Below are positions 25,596-34,755 of a DNA stretch of 64,000 nucleotides, piece after piece. Position numbers and translations under genes: made by a program. Under the pieces are notes generated by a model. The model searched no databases, was not told the DNA's origin, and saw nothing but the letters and a program-made list of their open reading frames with translations. The number at the start of each line of letters is the position of its first letter. Positions within the stretch are counted from its first letter, which is position 1. This stretch comes from Orrella sp037026685 (GTDB taxonomy: Bacteria; Pseudomonadota; Gammaproteobacteria; Burkholderiales; Burkholderiaceae_B), in the NCBI RefSeq assembly GCF_037026685.1, contig NZ_JBANET010000004.1, positions 124,001-188,000 on the forward strand, read 5' to 3'.

Positions 25596-26720
25596 ATGAC
25601 CCCATCGCCCAGGCACAGCGGCCGATCCGCGCCGCCCGGTGCGCCGGCGCCCGGCACCGGCGCCTTGCCTTCGACCTTGCACGACGCGCGGGATGCCGCC
25701 GGCCCCGCACCGGGCGCCGGTGCGGCGGCCCCGGCCAGGGCGCAATACGGCGCGGAGGTGGTGGCCTCGGTAGCCTACGTGCAGGGACGCGGCGGCGTGG
25801 CCGTGCCGCTCGATGCGCTGCGCGAGCATGCGGACGTGCCCGACGGCCTGCTTTGGGTCGGCCTGAAGGAGCCGCATCCCGAGGTGCTGGCGCAGGTGGG
25901 CGGTCAGCTTGGCCTGGAGCCCCAGGTGCTCGAGGAAATGCAGGCGCCGCATCGCCGCCCCAAGATCCTGGACTTCGGCCCGGTCGTGCTGGTGGTGGCC
26001 ATCACCATCGAGGTCGCGAACGAGCGGCCGGCCTTGGGCGAAACCCAGCTGCTGATCGGTCGCGGCTTCCTGGTGACCGTGCGGCGCGGCGCCACCGCCA
26101 GCCACCAGGCGCTGCGCGCCCGGCTCGAGTCGCTGCCCCGGCAGTTGGCGCGCGGCAGCGACTTCGTTGCCTCGGAAGTGCTGGATCTGCTGGTGGACCG
26201 CTACGTGGCCGCGGCCAAGCAGTTCGAGGACAGCGTCGAGGGCTTCGAACAAAAGCTCGTATTGCGCGGCTTCAAGGATGCCGAAATCCGCAAGCTGTAC
26301 CGGCTGCGCCGCGACCTGCTGCGGGCGTACACGGTGGTCGCGCCGCTGGCCGAGATCTGCCGGCGGCTGTCGCGGGTAGAGATGGAGCCCATCGATCCGG
26401 CCGCGCGCCCGTACTTCGGCGAAGTGGCCGATCGCGTCCTGCGGGTGGACGAGCTGCTCAATTCACTGCGCGAGGCGCTGGCCTTTGCCTTCGAGGCGGG
26501 CCTGATGATCGGGCAGGCGCAGCAGACCGAGACCACGCGCAAGCTGGCGGCCTGGGCGGCGATCCTGGCCGTGCCCACGGCCATCGCGGGCATCTACGGC
26601 ATGAACTTTCGCTTCATGCCCGAACTGGAATGGGCCTGGGGCTATCCCGCGGTCATGGGCGTGATGGGCACGCTGTGCGCAGCCCTGTTCTGGGGCTTTC
26701 GCAAGGCTGGCTGGCTGTGA
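25596..26720 (+). CDS. CorA/ZntB-family divalent metal transporter
   Basis: A 374-residue membrane transporter with a long cytoplasmic N-terminal domain and two C-terminal helices. The pore signature YGMNF is present (GMN at 335-337), followed by a last helix and a short basic tail. The acidic loop between the helices (MPELEW) matches the magnesium-selecting MPEL motif of CorA rather than ZntB. The first 45 residues are low-complexity Pro/Ala/Gly and may not belong to the folded protein, so a later start is possible. It diverges from the rhodanese gene and overlaps the next gene by GTGA. Confidence 0.88.
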   Translation: MTPSPRHSGRSAPPGAPAPGTGALPSTLHDARDAAGPAPGAGAAAPARAQYGAEVVASVAYVQGRGGVAVPLDALREHADVPDGLLWVGLKEPHPEVLAQVGGQLGLEPQVLEEMQAPHRRPKILDFGPVVLVVAITIEVANERPALGETQLLIGRGFLVTVRRGATASHQALRARLESLPRQLARGSDFVASEVLDLLVDRYVAAAKQFEDSVEGFEQKLVLRGFKDAEIRKLYRLRRDLLRAYTVVAPLAEICRRLSRVEMEPIDPAARPYFGEVADRVLRVDELLNSLREALAFAFEAGLMIGQAQQTETTRKLAAWAAILAVPTAIAGIYGMNFRFMPELEWAWGYPAVMGVMGTLCAALFWGFRKAGWL

Positions 26721-27340
26721 GGGGCTGGCCGCGCAACACCGTGCCCCGGCGCTGGCGGCCGCGGGGCTGGCAAGGCCTGGCGGCTGCGGCCCTGGCAGCG
26801 CTGGCCGTGCAGCTGTGGCCGCAGCTGCAAGGCTACCTGGGCGGACGCGAGCCCCAGCCCGGGCCGCCGGACGGGCAGCCCTACGTCCTGTCGGGCACCG
26901 TGACCGCCGTGGCCGATGGCGATACCGTGACCCTGTCCGTCGGGCAGGCCCGGCACCGGATCCGCCTGGCCAGCATCGATGCGCCCGAGATCGGCGATGG
27001 CCGCGAGCGGCCCGGCCAACCCTACGCGCAAGCCGCGCGGCGCGGCCTGCAGGCCCTGGTGGGCAACGCTACGGTGCAGGCCCGCTGCTACGAGCGCGAT
27101 CAATACGAGCGGGACATCTGCGACCTTATCCTGCCCGACGGGGTCAACGTGAACCAGGCCCTGGTGGCCCAGGGCCTGGCCTGGGCCAACCGCCAGGGAC
27201 GCGATCGCCACTTGCGCGACCGCGGGCTGATCGGCCTGGAGCAGCAGGCCAGGCAGGCCCGGCGCGGGCTGTGGGCCGAGCCCGCGCCGGTCCAGCCCTG
27301 GGTCTGGCGCCATCGCTGCTGGCGCGAGCGGCAGTGCTAG
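26717..27340 (+). CDS. Thermonuclease (SNase-like) family protein
   Basis: A 207-residue protein. Residues 1-50 are basic and then hydrophobic (GLAAAALAALAVQLW), a signal anchor or signal peptide. The SNase domain follows (about 60-195) with VADGDTVTLSV, RLASIDAPEIG and YERDICDLI, which carry the metal and catalytic Asp, Arg and Glu. Such enzymes cut DNA or RNA in a calcium-dependent way outside the cytoplasm. The GTG start overlaps the metal transporter stop by 4 bp, so translation is coupled. Why a nuclease is tied to a metal transporter is unclear; metal supply or nucleic-acid scavenging are guesses. Confidence 0.87.
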   Translation: MRGWPRNTVPRRWRPRGWQGLAAAALAALAVQLWPQLQGYLGGREPQPGPPDGQPYVLSGTVTAVADGDTVTLSVGQARHRIRLASIDAPEIGDGRERPGQPYAQAARRGLQALVGNATVQARCYERDQYERDICDLILPDGVNVNQALVAQGLAWANRQGRDRHLRDRGLIGLEQQARQARRGLWAEPAPVQPWVWRHRCWRERQC

Positions 27341-27480
27341 GGCGCTTGCCCGCGCGTCGTGCGGAACCTTTGGCCACCTGCGCCCTCAACAGTTCTGGCA
27401 TGCCGCGGCGCGGCGGTTTGATATGCTTGCCGTCGATCCGCTCACGGCAAGGATGGGCGAACGAAACAAGGGAAAGGCTT

Positions 27481-29730
27481 ATGCGCGGGGTTCTCGAAGC
27501 GATGTGTCTGGCGGCGCTGATCGCGTTGGCCGGCTGCTCGCCGGAGTCTCCCATCAACAGCCCCTACCGGACGGGCGCTGAGACAGAGAACACGCTGTAC
27601 ACCGCCTTTACGCAGCGTTCGCCCAAGTACCTGGACCCGGCCAGCTCGTATTCGACCGACGAGACGCCCTATACCTACAACATCTACGAGCCGCTCTACG
27701 GCTATCACTACCTGAAGCGGCCCTATGAGCTGATTCCGCGCGCCGCGCAGGAGATTGCCCAGCCGCGCTATTACGACAAGGACGGCGTCCTGCTGCCGCA
27801 GGACGCGCCGGGCCAGGCCATCGCGCAAAGCGTCTACGACATCCGCATCCGTCCGGGCATCCTGTTCCAGCCCCATCCGGTCTTCGCGCGCGAGCCCGAC
27901 GGGCGCTACAGCTATTTCCCGCTGCAGCCCGGCGACCTGGACGGCCGCTACGCCATCACCGACTTCGAGAAGACCGGCACGCGCGAGCTCACGGCCCATG
28001 ACTACGTCTATGCCTTTCGCCGGCTCGCCAGCCCGCGCGTGGTCTCGCCCATCTATTCGGTGATGGCCAGCCATGTGGTGGGCATGCAGGAATACGGCAC
28101 GCGGCTGCGCGAGCAGGAAGCCCGGCGGCGCGAGCAGGGCGGGGCGCCCGGTTGGCTGGATCTGCGCGCCGAGGGCTTCGAAGGCGTCCAGGCGCTGGAT
28201 GACCATACCTTGCGCATCCGGGTGATCGGCAAGTATCCGCAATTTCGCTACTGGCTGGCCATGACCTTCACGGCGCCCATTCCCTGGGAGGCCGACCGCT
28301 TCTACAGCCAGCCCGGCATGGCCGAGCGCGATCTTTCGCTAAATACCTGGCCCGTGGGCACCGGCCCCTACATGCTGGCCGAGTCCTTGCAGAACCAGCG
28401 CCACGTGCTGGCGCGCAATCCCAACTTCCGCGGCGAGCCCTATCCTTGCGAGGGCGAGCCGGGCGACCGCCAGGCCGGGCTGCTGGCCGCTTGCGGCCAG
28501 CGCACGCCTTTCATCGACAAGGTGGTGTTCAGCATAGAAAAGGAAGCCATCCCGCTGCAGGGCAAGTTCCTGCAGGGCTACTACGACGTGCCGCAGGTAG
28601 AACGCGGCGAATACGGCGTGGCCATGCTGGTGGCGGCAAGCGACTCGCAGGCCAAGGCCGAGCTCTACGCCGAGCGCGGCCTGCAGCTGCCCACCACGGT
28701 CGAGACGCAGATCTGGTACATGGGTTTTAACTGGAAGGACCCGGTGGTCGGACGCGGCGATACGCCCGAACAGCAGGAGCGCAACCGCAAGCTGCGCCAG
28801 GCCATCAGCATCGTGTTCGACTGGGAGGAATACGTCGCCATCTTCGAGAACAGCCAGGGCCAGGTGGCCCAGGGCCCGGTGCCGCCCGGGGTGCTGGGCC
28901 ATGACGATACGCCGGCCGGCATCAACCGCTACGTCTACGACGTGCAGGACGGCCGGCCGGTGCGCAAGTCGGTCGAAGAGGCGCGCCGGCTGCTGGCCGA
29001 GGCCGGCTACCCCGGCGGGCGCGACGCCAGGACGGGCCGGCCGCTGGTGCTGCACTACGACGCCATGGGCGGCATGAGCGCCAGCCCCACCTTCGACTGG
29101 ATGCGGCGCAAGCTGGCGCAGATCAACGTGCAGCTGGACGTGCGCTCGACCGACTACAACCGCTTCCAGGAAAAGATGCGCAGCGGCGTGGCGCAGATGT
29201 TCATGTGGGGATGGGTGGCCGACTATCCCGATGCCGAGAATTTCCTGTTCCTGCTTTACGGGCCCAACGCCAAGGCCGACGGCGGCGGCGAGAACGCCGC
29301 CAACTACAGCAGCCCGGAGTTCGACGCGCTGTTCGAGAAGATGCGTTTCCTGGACGACGGTCCCGAGAAGGAGGCGGTGATCCGCCAGATGGTGCAGGTC
29401 GTGCAGCGCGACGCGCCGTGGATGTTCGGCTATTCGCCCAAGTCCGGCGGCGCCTACCATCACTGGGTGGGCAACGCCAAGCCCACGCAGATGGTGCGCA
29501 ACAACCTGCAGTACCTGAGCATCGATCCGCAGGCGCGCGCGCAAAGCGTGGCGCAGTGGAACAGGCCCATCTGGTGGCCCTTGCCGCTGCTGGCCGCGCT
29601 GCTTGCCCTGGCGATCTGGCCGGCCTGGCGCACGCTCAAGCGGCGCGAGCGCCAGACCGCCTTTGGCGAAAGCGGCGGCGCGCCCGGCGCACCGCCATCT
29701 CGCCCATACGGCCAGGGAGGCCCGCAATGA
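27481..29730 (+). CDS. Peptide/oligopeptide ABC transporter substrate-binding lipoprotein
   Basis: A 749-residue SBP_bac_5 receptor. The lipobox LAGC gives a lipidated Cys19; the family core runs to about residue 690 with the WPVGTGPYML and NPNFRGEP motifs. It is about 200 residues longer than usual OppA or DppA. It also has a C-terminal hydrophobic segment (WWPLPLLAALLALAIWPAW, about 698-716) followed by a basic tail, so both ends may be held to the inner membrane. It begins an operon with two permeases and a double ATPase. Likely ligands are peptides or similar compounds; the specificity is not known. Confidence 0.92.
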   Translation: MRGVLEAMCLAALIALAGCSPESPINSPYRTGAETENTLYTAFTQRSPKYLDPASSYSTDETPYTYNIYEPLYGYHYLKRPYELIPRAAQEIAQPRYYDKDGVLLPQDAPGQAIAQSVYDIRIRPGILFQPHPVFAREPDGRYSYFPLQPGDLDGRYAITDFEKTGTRELTAHDYVYAFRRLASPRVVSPIYSVMASHVVGMQEYGTRLREQEARRREQGGAPGWLDLRAEGFEGVQALDDHTLRIRVIGKYPQFRYWLAMTFTAPIPWEADRFYSQPGMAERDLSLNTWPVGTGPYMLAESLQNQRHVLARNPNFRGEPYPCEGEPGDRQAGLLAACGQRTPFIDKVVFSIEKEAIPLQGKFLQGYYDVPQVERGEYGVAMLVAASDSQAKAELYAERGLQLPTTVETQIWYMGFNWKDPVVGRGDTPEQQERNRKLRQAISIVFDWEEYVAIFENSQGQVAQGPVPPGVLGHDDTPAGINRYVYDVQDGRPVRKSVEEARRLLAEAGYPGGRDARTGRPLVLHYDAMGGMSASPTFDWMRRKLAQINVQLDVRSTDYNRFQEKMRSGVAQMFMWGWVADYPDAENFLFLLYGPNAKADGGGENAANYSSPEFDALFEKMRFLDDGPEKEAVIRQMVQVVQRDAPWMFGYSPKSGGAYHHWVGNAKPTQMVRNNLQYLSIDPQARAQSVAQWNRPIWWPLPLLAALLALAIWPAWRTLKRRERQTAFGESGGAPGAPPSRPYGQGGPQ

Positions 29731-29755
29731 GCCACGCCCGCGGGGAGTGCCAGCC

Positions 29756-30733
29756 ATGACCGCCTATATCATCCGCCGCCTGCTGTATGGCGTGGCGATC
29801 CTAATCGGGGTGAACCTGTTCACCTTCATCCTGTTCTTCGCCGTGAACACGCCGGACGACATGGCGCGGCTGTCCATCGGCGGCCAGCGCGTCAGCCAGG
29901 AGGCGATCGAAACCTGGAAGATCGAGCGCGGCTACGACAAGCCGCTGTTCTACAACGCCCAGGCGCAGGGTTTGCAGAAGTTCTCCGACACCATCTTCGC
30001 GGCGCGCTCGCTGCCCTTGCTCAAGCTGGATTTCGGCATGTCGGACGGCGGGCGCGACATCGGCCGCGAGATCAGCGCGCGCATCGGACCCAGCCTGGCC
30101 CTGGCCCTGCCCAGCTTTGCGCTGGGGCTGCTGGCCAGCGTGGCCTTCGCGCTGGTGCTGGTGTTCTTTCGCGCCACGCGCCTGGACTTCTGGGGCGTGG
30201 TGCTGTGCGTGATCCTGCTGTCGATCTCGGGCCTGTTCTACATCATCGCCGGCCAGTGGCTGTTCGCCAAGGTGCTGCGCCTGGTGCCGTACTCGGGTTT
30301 CGGCGGCGGCCTGGACATGGTCAAGTTCCTGGCGCTGCCGGTGCTGGTGGCCATCATCTCGCGGCTGGGGCCCGAGGCGCGTTTCTACCGCGCGCTCTTC
30401 CTGGAGGAAAGCGGCAAGGACTACGTGCGCACCGCGCGCGCCAAGGGCCTGGCCGAGCGGGTGGTGCTGTTTCGCCACGTGCTGCGCAACGCCATGCTTC
30501 CCATCCTGACCGGCACCGTGTCGGCCATCCCGCTGCTGTTCATGGGCAGCCTGATCGCCGAGTCCTTCTTCGGCATTCCGGGGCTAGGCAGCTACACCAT
30601 CGACGCCATCAACGCGCAGGACTTTTCCATCGTGCGCGCCATGGTGTTCCTGGGCTCGGCCCTGTACATCGTGGGCCTGATCCTGGCCGACATTTCCTAC
30701 ACGCTGGCCGATCCGCGTGTCCGATTCGAGTAG
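29756..30733 (+). CDS. ABC transporter permease, OppB/DppB type
   Basis: A 325-residue inner-membrane permease with about six helices and the characteristic N-terminus of the family (YIIRRLLYGVAILIGVNLFTF). The EAA coupling loop appears as YVRTARAKGL, which contacts the ATPase. It begins 25 bp after the receptor gene and ends 4 bp before the OppC-type gene, so it is co-transcribed. Together with that protein it forms the membrane channel. An alternative short reading frame between receptor and this gene is too small to be credible. Confidence 0.94.
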   Translation: MTAYIIRRLLYGVAILIGVNLFTFILFFAVNTPDDMARLSIGGQRVSQEAIETWKIERGYDKPLFYNAQAQGLQKFSDTIFAARSLPLLKLDFGMSDGGRDIGREISARIGPSLALALPSFALGLLASVAFALVLVFFRATRLDFWGVVLCVILLSISGLFYIIAGQWLFAKVLRLVPYSGFGGGLDMVKFLALPVLVAIISRLGPEARFYRALFLEESGKDYVRTARAKGLAERVVLFRHVLRNAMLPILTGTVSAIPLLFMGSLIAESFFGIPGLGSYTIDAINAQDFSIVRAMVFLGSALYIVGLILADISYTLADPRVRFE

Positions 30734-30737
30734 CGCC

Positions 30738-32231
30738 ATGCCCAAGTTCATCTTCCTCTGGACCGATGTCGCGCTGTTCCTGATCCTGGGCGGCGTGCTG
30801 GCCTATGCCTGGTTCGTGCGCCGCTCGCCGGCCTTGCGCGCCACCTGGGGCCAGGTGGCGCGCGACGTGCCGGCCATGTGCGCGGCGGTGGTGCTGTCCG
30901 TGTTCGCGCTCATCGCCCTGCTCGATTCGATCCATTACCGGCCGCTGCTGCCGCCGGCCCCGGGCGCGGCGCCCGACGCCCCGCGCATGCATGCGCCCAT
31001 CGTGCGCTCGGCCCTGGACGCGCTGCTGGATTATTCTACCTTGCAGCGCAGCGAAAAGACCTATTCCGCACCCCTGGCCACCCGCCAGTTCACCAAGGAG
31101 ACGCTGCCGGGCGAGGGCCCGCCGGTGCGTGATTTTCCGCGCCTGCGCTTTGGCGGGGCGCACCTGGGCGAGGATGAAAGCGGCCATGGCCGCGACGTGG
31201 GCCTGCGCCTGGCCGCCGGCCTGGCGTGCGGCGGCGCCCTGGCGCTGCTGGGGGGGCTGGCGCTGGGCGGGCTGCTGGGCCGGGGGCGCGGCGGCTGGCG
31301 CGCCGGGCTGGCCGACCTTGCCGGCGCACGGACCGAACTGCCGTGGCGCGCCATGTGGCTGACCTTCGCCGTGCTGTGCCTGCTGGCCGGGGCGGTGGCG
31401 GGCCTGGCCACCGGCTATCACGTGCTGGGCACCGACCGCACCGGCAACGACGTGCTGTGGCAGGCGCTCAAGAGCGTGCGCACCGCCCTGGTCATCGGCA
31501 GCCTGACCACGCTGGCCATGCTGCCCCCGGCGCTGCTGTTCGGCATCGCGGCCGGTTATTTCAAGGGCCGGGTCGATGACCTGATCCAGTATCTCTACAC
31601 CACGCTGACCTCCATTCCCGGCGTGCTGCTGGTGGCGGCCTGCGTGCTCATGATGCAGGTCTACATCGACAACAACCCCGCGCAATTTCCCAGCTCGGCC
31701 GAGCGCGCCGACCTGCGCCTGTTCCTGCTGTGCATGATCCTGGGCCTGACGGGCTGGGCCGGGCTGTGCCGCTTGCTGCGCGCCGAGACCCTCAAGCTGC
31801 GCGAGCTCGAATACGTGCAGGCCGCGCGCGCCTTCGGCGTTTCGCACTGGCGCATCATGGCCCGCCATCTGCTGCCCAACGTCATGCATATCGTGCTGAT
31901 CACGGCCGTGCTCGAGTTTTCGGGCCTGGTGCTCTACGAGGCCGTGCTGTCCTACCTGGGCATCGGGGTCGATCCCACCATGAACTCCTTCGGTTCGATG
32001 ATCGACATGGCGCGCACGGAGATGTCGCGCGATCCCATGATCTGGTGGAACCTGTTGACCGCCTTCCTGTTCATGCTGGCGCTGGTGCTGGCGGCCAACC
32101 TGTTCGCCGACGCCGTGCGCAATGCCTTCGATCCGCGCGGCCGCAAGTACCGCATCGCCCGGCGCACGCCCGATGCCGGCCCCCTGGCCGCGGCCCGGCC
32201 GCCGGCGCCCGTGCCGGGAGCCCGCCCATGA
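30738..32231 (+). CDS. ABC transporter permease, OppC/DppC type, with N-terminal extension
   Basis: A 497-residue permease, against about 300 usual for OppC. The C-terminal 280 residues form the normal permease: the GTDRTGNDV motif, EAA loop YVQAARAFGVSHWRI and GVDPTMNSFGSMI. The extra N-terminal 200 residues add helices near 10-25, 50-65 and 160-185, with a soluble stretch between. A GTG seven codons upstream is possible but overlaps the previous gene; the ATG is preferred. It overlaps the ATPase gene by ATGA. The extension resembles that of YejE-type permeases of peptide importers. Confidence 0.92.
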   Translation: MPKFIFLWTDVALFLILGGVLAYAWFVRRSPALRATWGQVARDVPAMCAAVVLSVFALIALLDSIHYRPLLPPAPGAAPDAPRMHAPIVRSALDALLDYSTLQRSEKTYSAPLATRQFTKETLPGEGPPVRDFPRLRFGGAHLGEDESGHGRDVGLRLAAGLACGGALALLGGLALGGLLGRGRGGWRAGLADLAGARTELPWRAMWLTFAVLCLLAGAVAGLATGYHVLGTDRTGNDVLWQALKSVRTALVIGSLTTLAMLPPALLFGIAAGYFKGRVDDLIQYLYTTLTSIPGVLLVAACVLMMQVYIDNNPAQFPSSAERADLRLFLLCMILGLTGWAGLCRLLRAETLKLRELEYVQAARAFGVSHWRIMARHLLPNVMHIVLITAVLEFSGLVLYEAVLSYLGIGVDPTMNSFGSMIDMARTEMSRDPMIWWNLLTAFLFMLALVLAANLFADAVRNAFDPRGRKYRIARRTPDAGPLAAARPPAPVPGARP

Positions 32232-33958
32232 GCGCCGCCCAGCCCTTGCTGCAGGTCAGCGGCCTGAGCGTGGAGATCGCCGGCGAGCAGGGCGTGAACG
32301 CCGCCGTGCGAGCGCTGAGCCTGGCGATCGCGCGTGGACGCACGTTTGCGCTGGTGGGCGAATCCGGCTGCGGCAAAAGCATCACCGCGCTGGCGCTGCT
32401 GCGCCTGCTGCCCGATGCCGGCCGCATCGTGGCCGGGCAAGTCCAGCTTGACGGGCAGGACCTGAATCATCTGCCCGAGGCTGCCATGCGCAAGGTGCGC
32501 GGGGCGCGTATCGGCATCATCTTCCAGGAGCCCTCGACCAGCCTGAACCCGGTGATGCGGGTCGGGCAGCAGATCGTCGAGACCATCGTCGCGCACACGC
32601 CGCTGCGCGGCGAGCAGGCGCGCAGCAGGGCCATCCAATGGCTTGAGCGCGTGGGCATTGCCGATGCCCGCCGGCGGATCGACGACTATCCTTTCCAGTT
32701 TTCCGGGGGGCAGAAGCAGCGCATCATGATCGCGATCGCGCTGGCCGCCGAGCCGGCGCTGCTGATCGCCGACGAGCCGACGACCGCCCTGGACGTGACC
32801 GTGCAGGCGCAGGTGCTCGAACTGCTGGCCGACATCCAGCGCGACCTGGGCATGGCCATCCTGATGATCACCCACGACCTGGCCGTGGTGCGCCAGTTCG
32901 CGCATGACGTGGCGCTGATGCGCGCCGGCGAGATCGTCGAGGTCGCGCCGGCCGAGACCTTCTTTCGCGCGCCCAGGCACCCCTACGCGCGCGAGCTGTT
33001 CGACGCCATTCCCAGCTATGCCAAGCGCGGCCGCCCGCTGTCGCAGGCCGGGCGCGAACAGGCCGCGGGCGGGCAGGGCGCGGCCCCGGCCGTCCCTGTT
33101 TCGCAAGGCGGGCCGGCGCCGGACCGCGTGCCGGCGCCTTTGTTGCAAGTGCGCGGCCTGAAGGTGCACTATCCGATCCGCAAGGGGCTCTTGCGCCGCA
33201 CCGTCGATTACGTGCGGGCGGTCGACGGCGTGGACTTCGACCTGCACGCGGGCCAGACCCTGGCCCTGCTGGGCGAGTCCGGTTGCGGCAAGACGACCAC
33301 CGGCAAGGCCCTGCTGCGGCTGCTGGACGATACGGCGCTCATCCAGGGCCAGGCCCGCCTGGACGGCCAGGACCTGCTGGGCGCCGGCGGGGCCGAGCTC
33401 AAGGCGCTGCGGCGCCAGCTGCAGATCGTGTTCCAGGATCCCTTCGCGTCGCTGAACCCGCGCATGCGCGTGGGCGACATCCTGCAGGAAGGCATGGCGG
33501 CGCTGCGGCCCGAGATCGCGGCGGCCGATCGTGTGGCCCAATGCAAAGACCTGCTGGACCGCGTGGGCCTGCCTGCCGGCGCCGTGCACCGCTATCCCCA
33601 TGAGTTTTCCGGCGGCCAGCGCCAGCGCATCGCAATCGCCCGTGCGCTGGCCCTCTCGCCCAAGGTGCTGGTGCTGGACGAGCCGACCTCGGCGCTGGAC
33701 GTGTCGGTGCAGGCGCAGATCTTGGACCTGCTGCGCGCCTTGCAGGCCGAACTGGGCATTGCCTACCTGTTCATCACCCACAATTTCGGCGTGGTGGAAT
33801 ACCTGGCCGACCGCATCGCCGTGATGGACGGCGGGCGCATCGTCGAGTCGGGCGAGGCCGGCCAGGTACTGCATGCGCCCGCTGCCCAGGTCACTCGCCG
33901 GCTGCTGGCGGCGGTGCCCCGGCTGGACCTGCCGCCGCAGCAGGACGAGGTGATCTAA
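32228..33958 (+). CDS. ABC transporter, duplicated ATP-binding protein (DppD-DppF fusion type)
   Basis: A 576-residue protein with two complete ATPase domains. The first (about 5-265) has Walker A GESGCGKS, signature FSGGQKQR and Walker B LLIADEPTTALD; the second (about 305-560) has GESGCGKT, FSGGQRQR and VLVLDEPTSALD. Each ends with the oligopeptide-type C-terminal extension. This is the YejF/GsiA architecture, where one chain replaces two ATPase subunits. Receptor, OppB, OppC and fused ATPase in this order strongly match the Yej-type peptide importer, associated in enterobacteria with uptake of microcin C-like peptides. Confidence 0.95.
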   Translation: MSAAQPLLQVSGLSVEIAGEQGVNAAVRALSLAIARGRTFALVGESGCGKSITALALLRLLPDAGRIVAGQVQLDGQDLNHLPEAAMRKVRGARIGIIFQEPSTSLNPVMRVGQQIVETIVAHTPLRGEQARSRAIQWLERVGIADARRRIDDYPFQFSGGQKQRIMIAIALAAEPALLIADEPTTALDVTVQAQVLELLADIQRDLGMAILMITHDLAVVRQFAHDVALMRAGEIVEVAPAETFFRAPRHPYARELFDAIPSYAKRGRPLSQAGREQAAGGQGAAPAVPVSQGGPAPDRVPAPLLQVRGLKVHYPIRKGLLRRTVDYVRAVDGVDFDLHAGQTLALLGESGCGKTTTGKALLRLLDDTALIQGQARLDGQDLLGAGGAELKALRRQLQIVFQDPFASLNPRMRVGDILQEGMAALRPEIAAADRVAQCKDLLDRVGLPAGAVHRYPHEFSGGQRQRIAIARALALSPKVLVLDEPTSALDVSVQAQILDLLRALQAELGIAYLFITHNFGVVEYLADRIAVMDGGRIVESGEAGQVLHAPAAQVTRRLLAAVPRLDLPPQQDEVI

Positions 33959-33961
33959 GGC

Positions 33962-34117
33962 AAAAACGCCCCCACGCTGCGCCTGACGGCTTGCTGCCCC
34001 CCGAGGGGGCCGTTTTTGCCTTGGGGCGGCCCGGCGGCGAAAAACGCCCCCACGCTGCGCCTGACGGCTTGCTGCCCCCCGAGGGGGCGCTTTTTGCCTT
34101 GGGGCGGCCCGGCGGCA
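33962..34117 (+). repeat. Tandem 78-bp terminator-like repeat, two copies
   Basis: Copies at 33962-34039 and 34040-34117 differ at only a few bases. Each carries a GCCCCC/GGGGGC hairpin followed by TTTTT, so it works as an intrinsic terminator for the ABC operon on the plus strand. The last 25 bp (GTTTTTGCCTTGGGGCGGCC and five more) recur exactly at 55828-55852. Confidence 0.85.
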
Positions 34118-34150
34118 AAAAAAACCCTGCAAGGCAGCGCCTTGCAGGGC
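34118..34150 (-). terminator. Intrinsic terminator of the MarR gene
   Basis: On the minus strand an 11-bp perfect stem, CCCTGCAAGGC paired with GCCTTGCAGGG with a 3-bp loop, is followed directly by eight T residues. It lies 33 bp after the MarR stop codon. A CT microsatellite (34167-34184) separates the two. Confidence 0.85.
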
Positions 34151-34182
34151 GAAACGGACTGCTCCCTTCTCTCTCTCTCTCT

Positions 34183-34737
34183 CTATCCGTGACGGCCCCG
34201 GTCCTGGCGGCCGGTGCCGCTTTCGAGCCAGCGGCGCGTGTCGTGCTTGAAGGCCTTGACGCAATCGGCCAGGAAGCGGTGCACCAGTTCGAGCTCGGCC
34301 ATGTCGTAGCGGGCAGACTGCATGGCGATTTCATCGGAGACCGAGTCCATGACCGCCTGCACCGCCGCGCATTGCTGCTCGACGGCGCGGATGACGATGA
34401 TGCGCCGGTCCAGCGGATGGCGGTCGCGCTTGACCAGCCCCCTGGCTTCGAGCCGGTTGATCAGCGCGGTAGCGCCGCCCGAGCTGATCCCCAGCATATG
34501 GGCCAGCTGGCCCGTGGCAAGGGATTCGCACTCCATCACCATTTCCAGGGCGCGAAAGTCGTCCAGCGCCAGGTCCAGCCGCTCGGCCATCGCCGCTTGC
34601 TTGACCGCGGTGTAGACCGAAACCTGCCGGGACAGCATCAGCGCCATTTCGTCCAGCAGCGCCGAGCGGGGCGCCGGGGCGGGGCGGGCCGAAGCGCCCA
34701 GCCCGGCATGACGGTAGTTCTTTTCGAGGTCGAGCAT
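34183..34737 (-). CDS. MarR-family transcriptional regulator
   Basis: A 184-residue winged-helix regulator. The DNA-binding part is clear at about residues 70-120: LATGQLAHMLGISSGGATAL as recognition region and LEARGLVKRDRHPLDRRIIVI as the wing with the conserved Asp-Arg. Flanking helices would form the dimer. The N-terminal 25 residues are low-complexity. It follows the repeat lipoprotein gene by 18 bp on the same strand, so it is likely in the same transcript and may regulate it. No adjacent efflux or catabolic operon gives away a ligand. Confidence 0.92.
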   Translation of the reverse strand: MLDLEKNYRHAGLGASARPAPAPRSALLDEMALMLSRQVSVYTAVKQAAMAERLDLALDDFRALEMVMECESLATGQLAHMLGISSGGATALINRLEARGLVKRDRHPLDRRIIVIRAVEQQCAAVQAVMDSVSDEIAMQSARYDMAELELVHRFLADCVKAFKHDTRRWLESGTGRQDRGRHG

Positions 34738-34755
34738 GTCGCGCTCCGCTTCGTG

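Noticed and set aside
34167..34184. CT microsatellite as a phase-variation switch
   Set aside because: It lies at and after the MarR stop codon on the minus strand, so slippage would not change the protein; it could only alter the distance to the terminator.
31952..34264. 770-residue open frame on the minus strand
   Set aside because: Antisense to the ABC permease and ATPase; its N-terminal part is just the 78-bp repeat translated, with no family motif.
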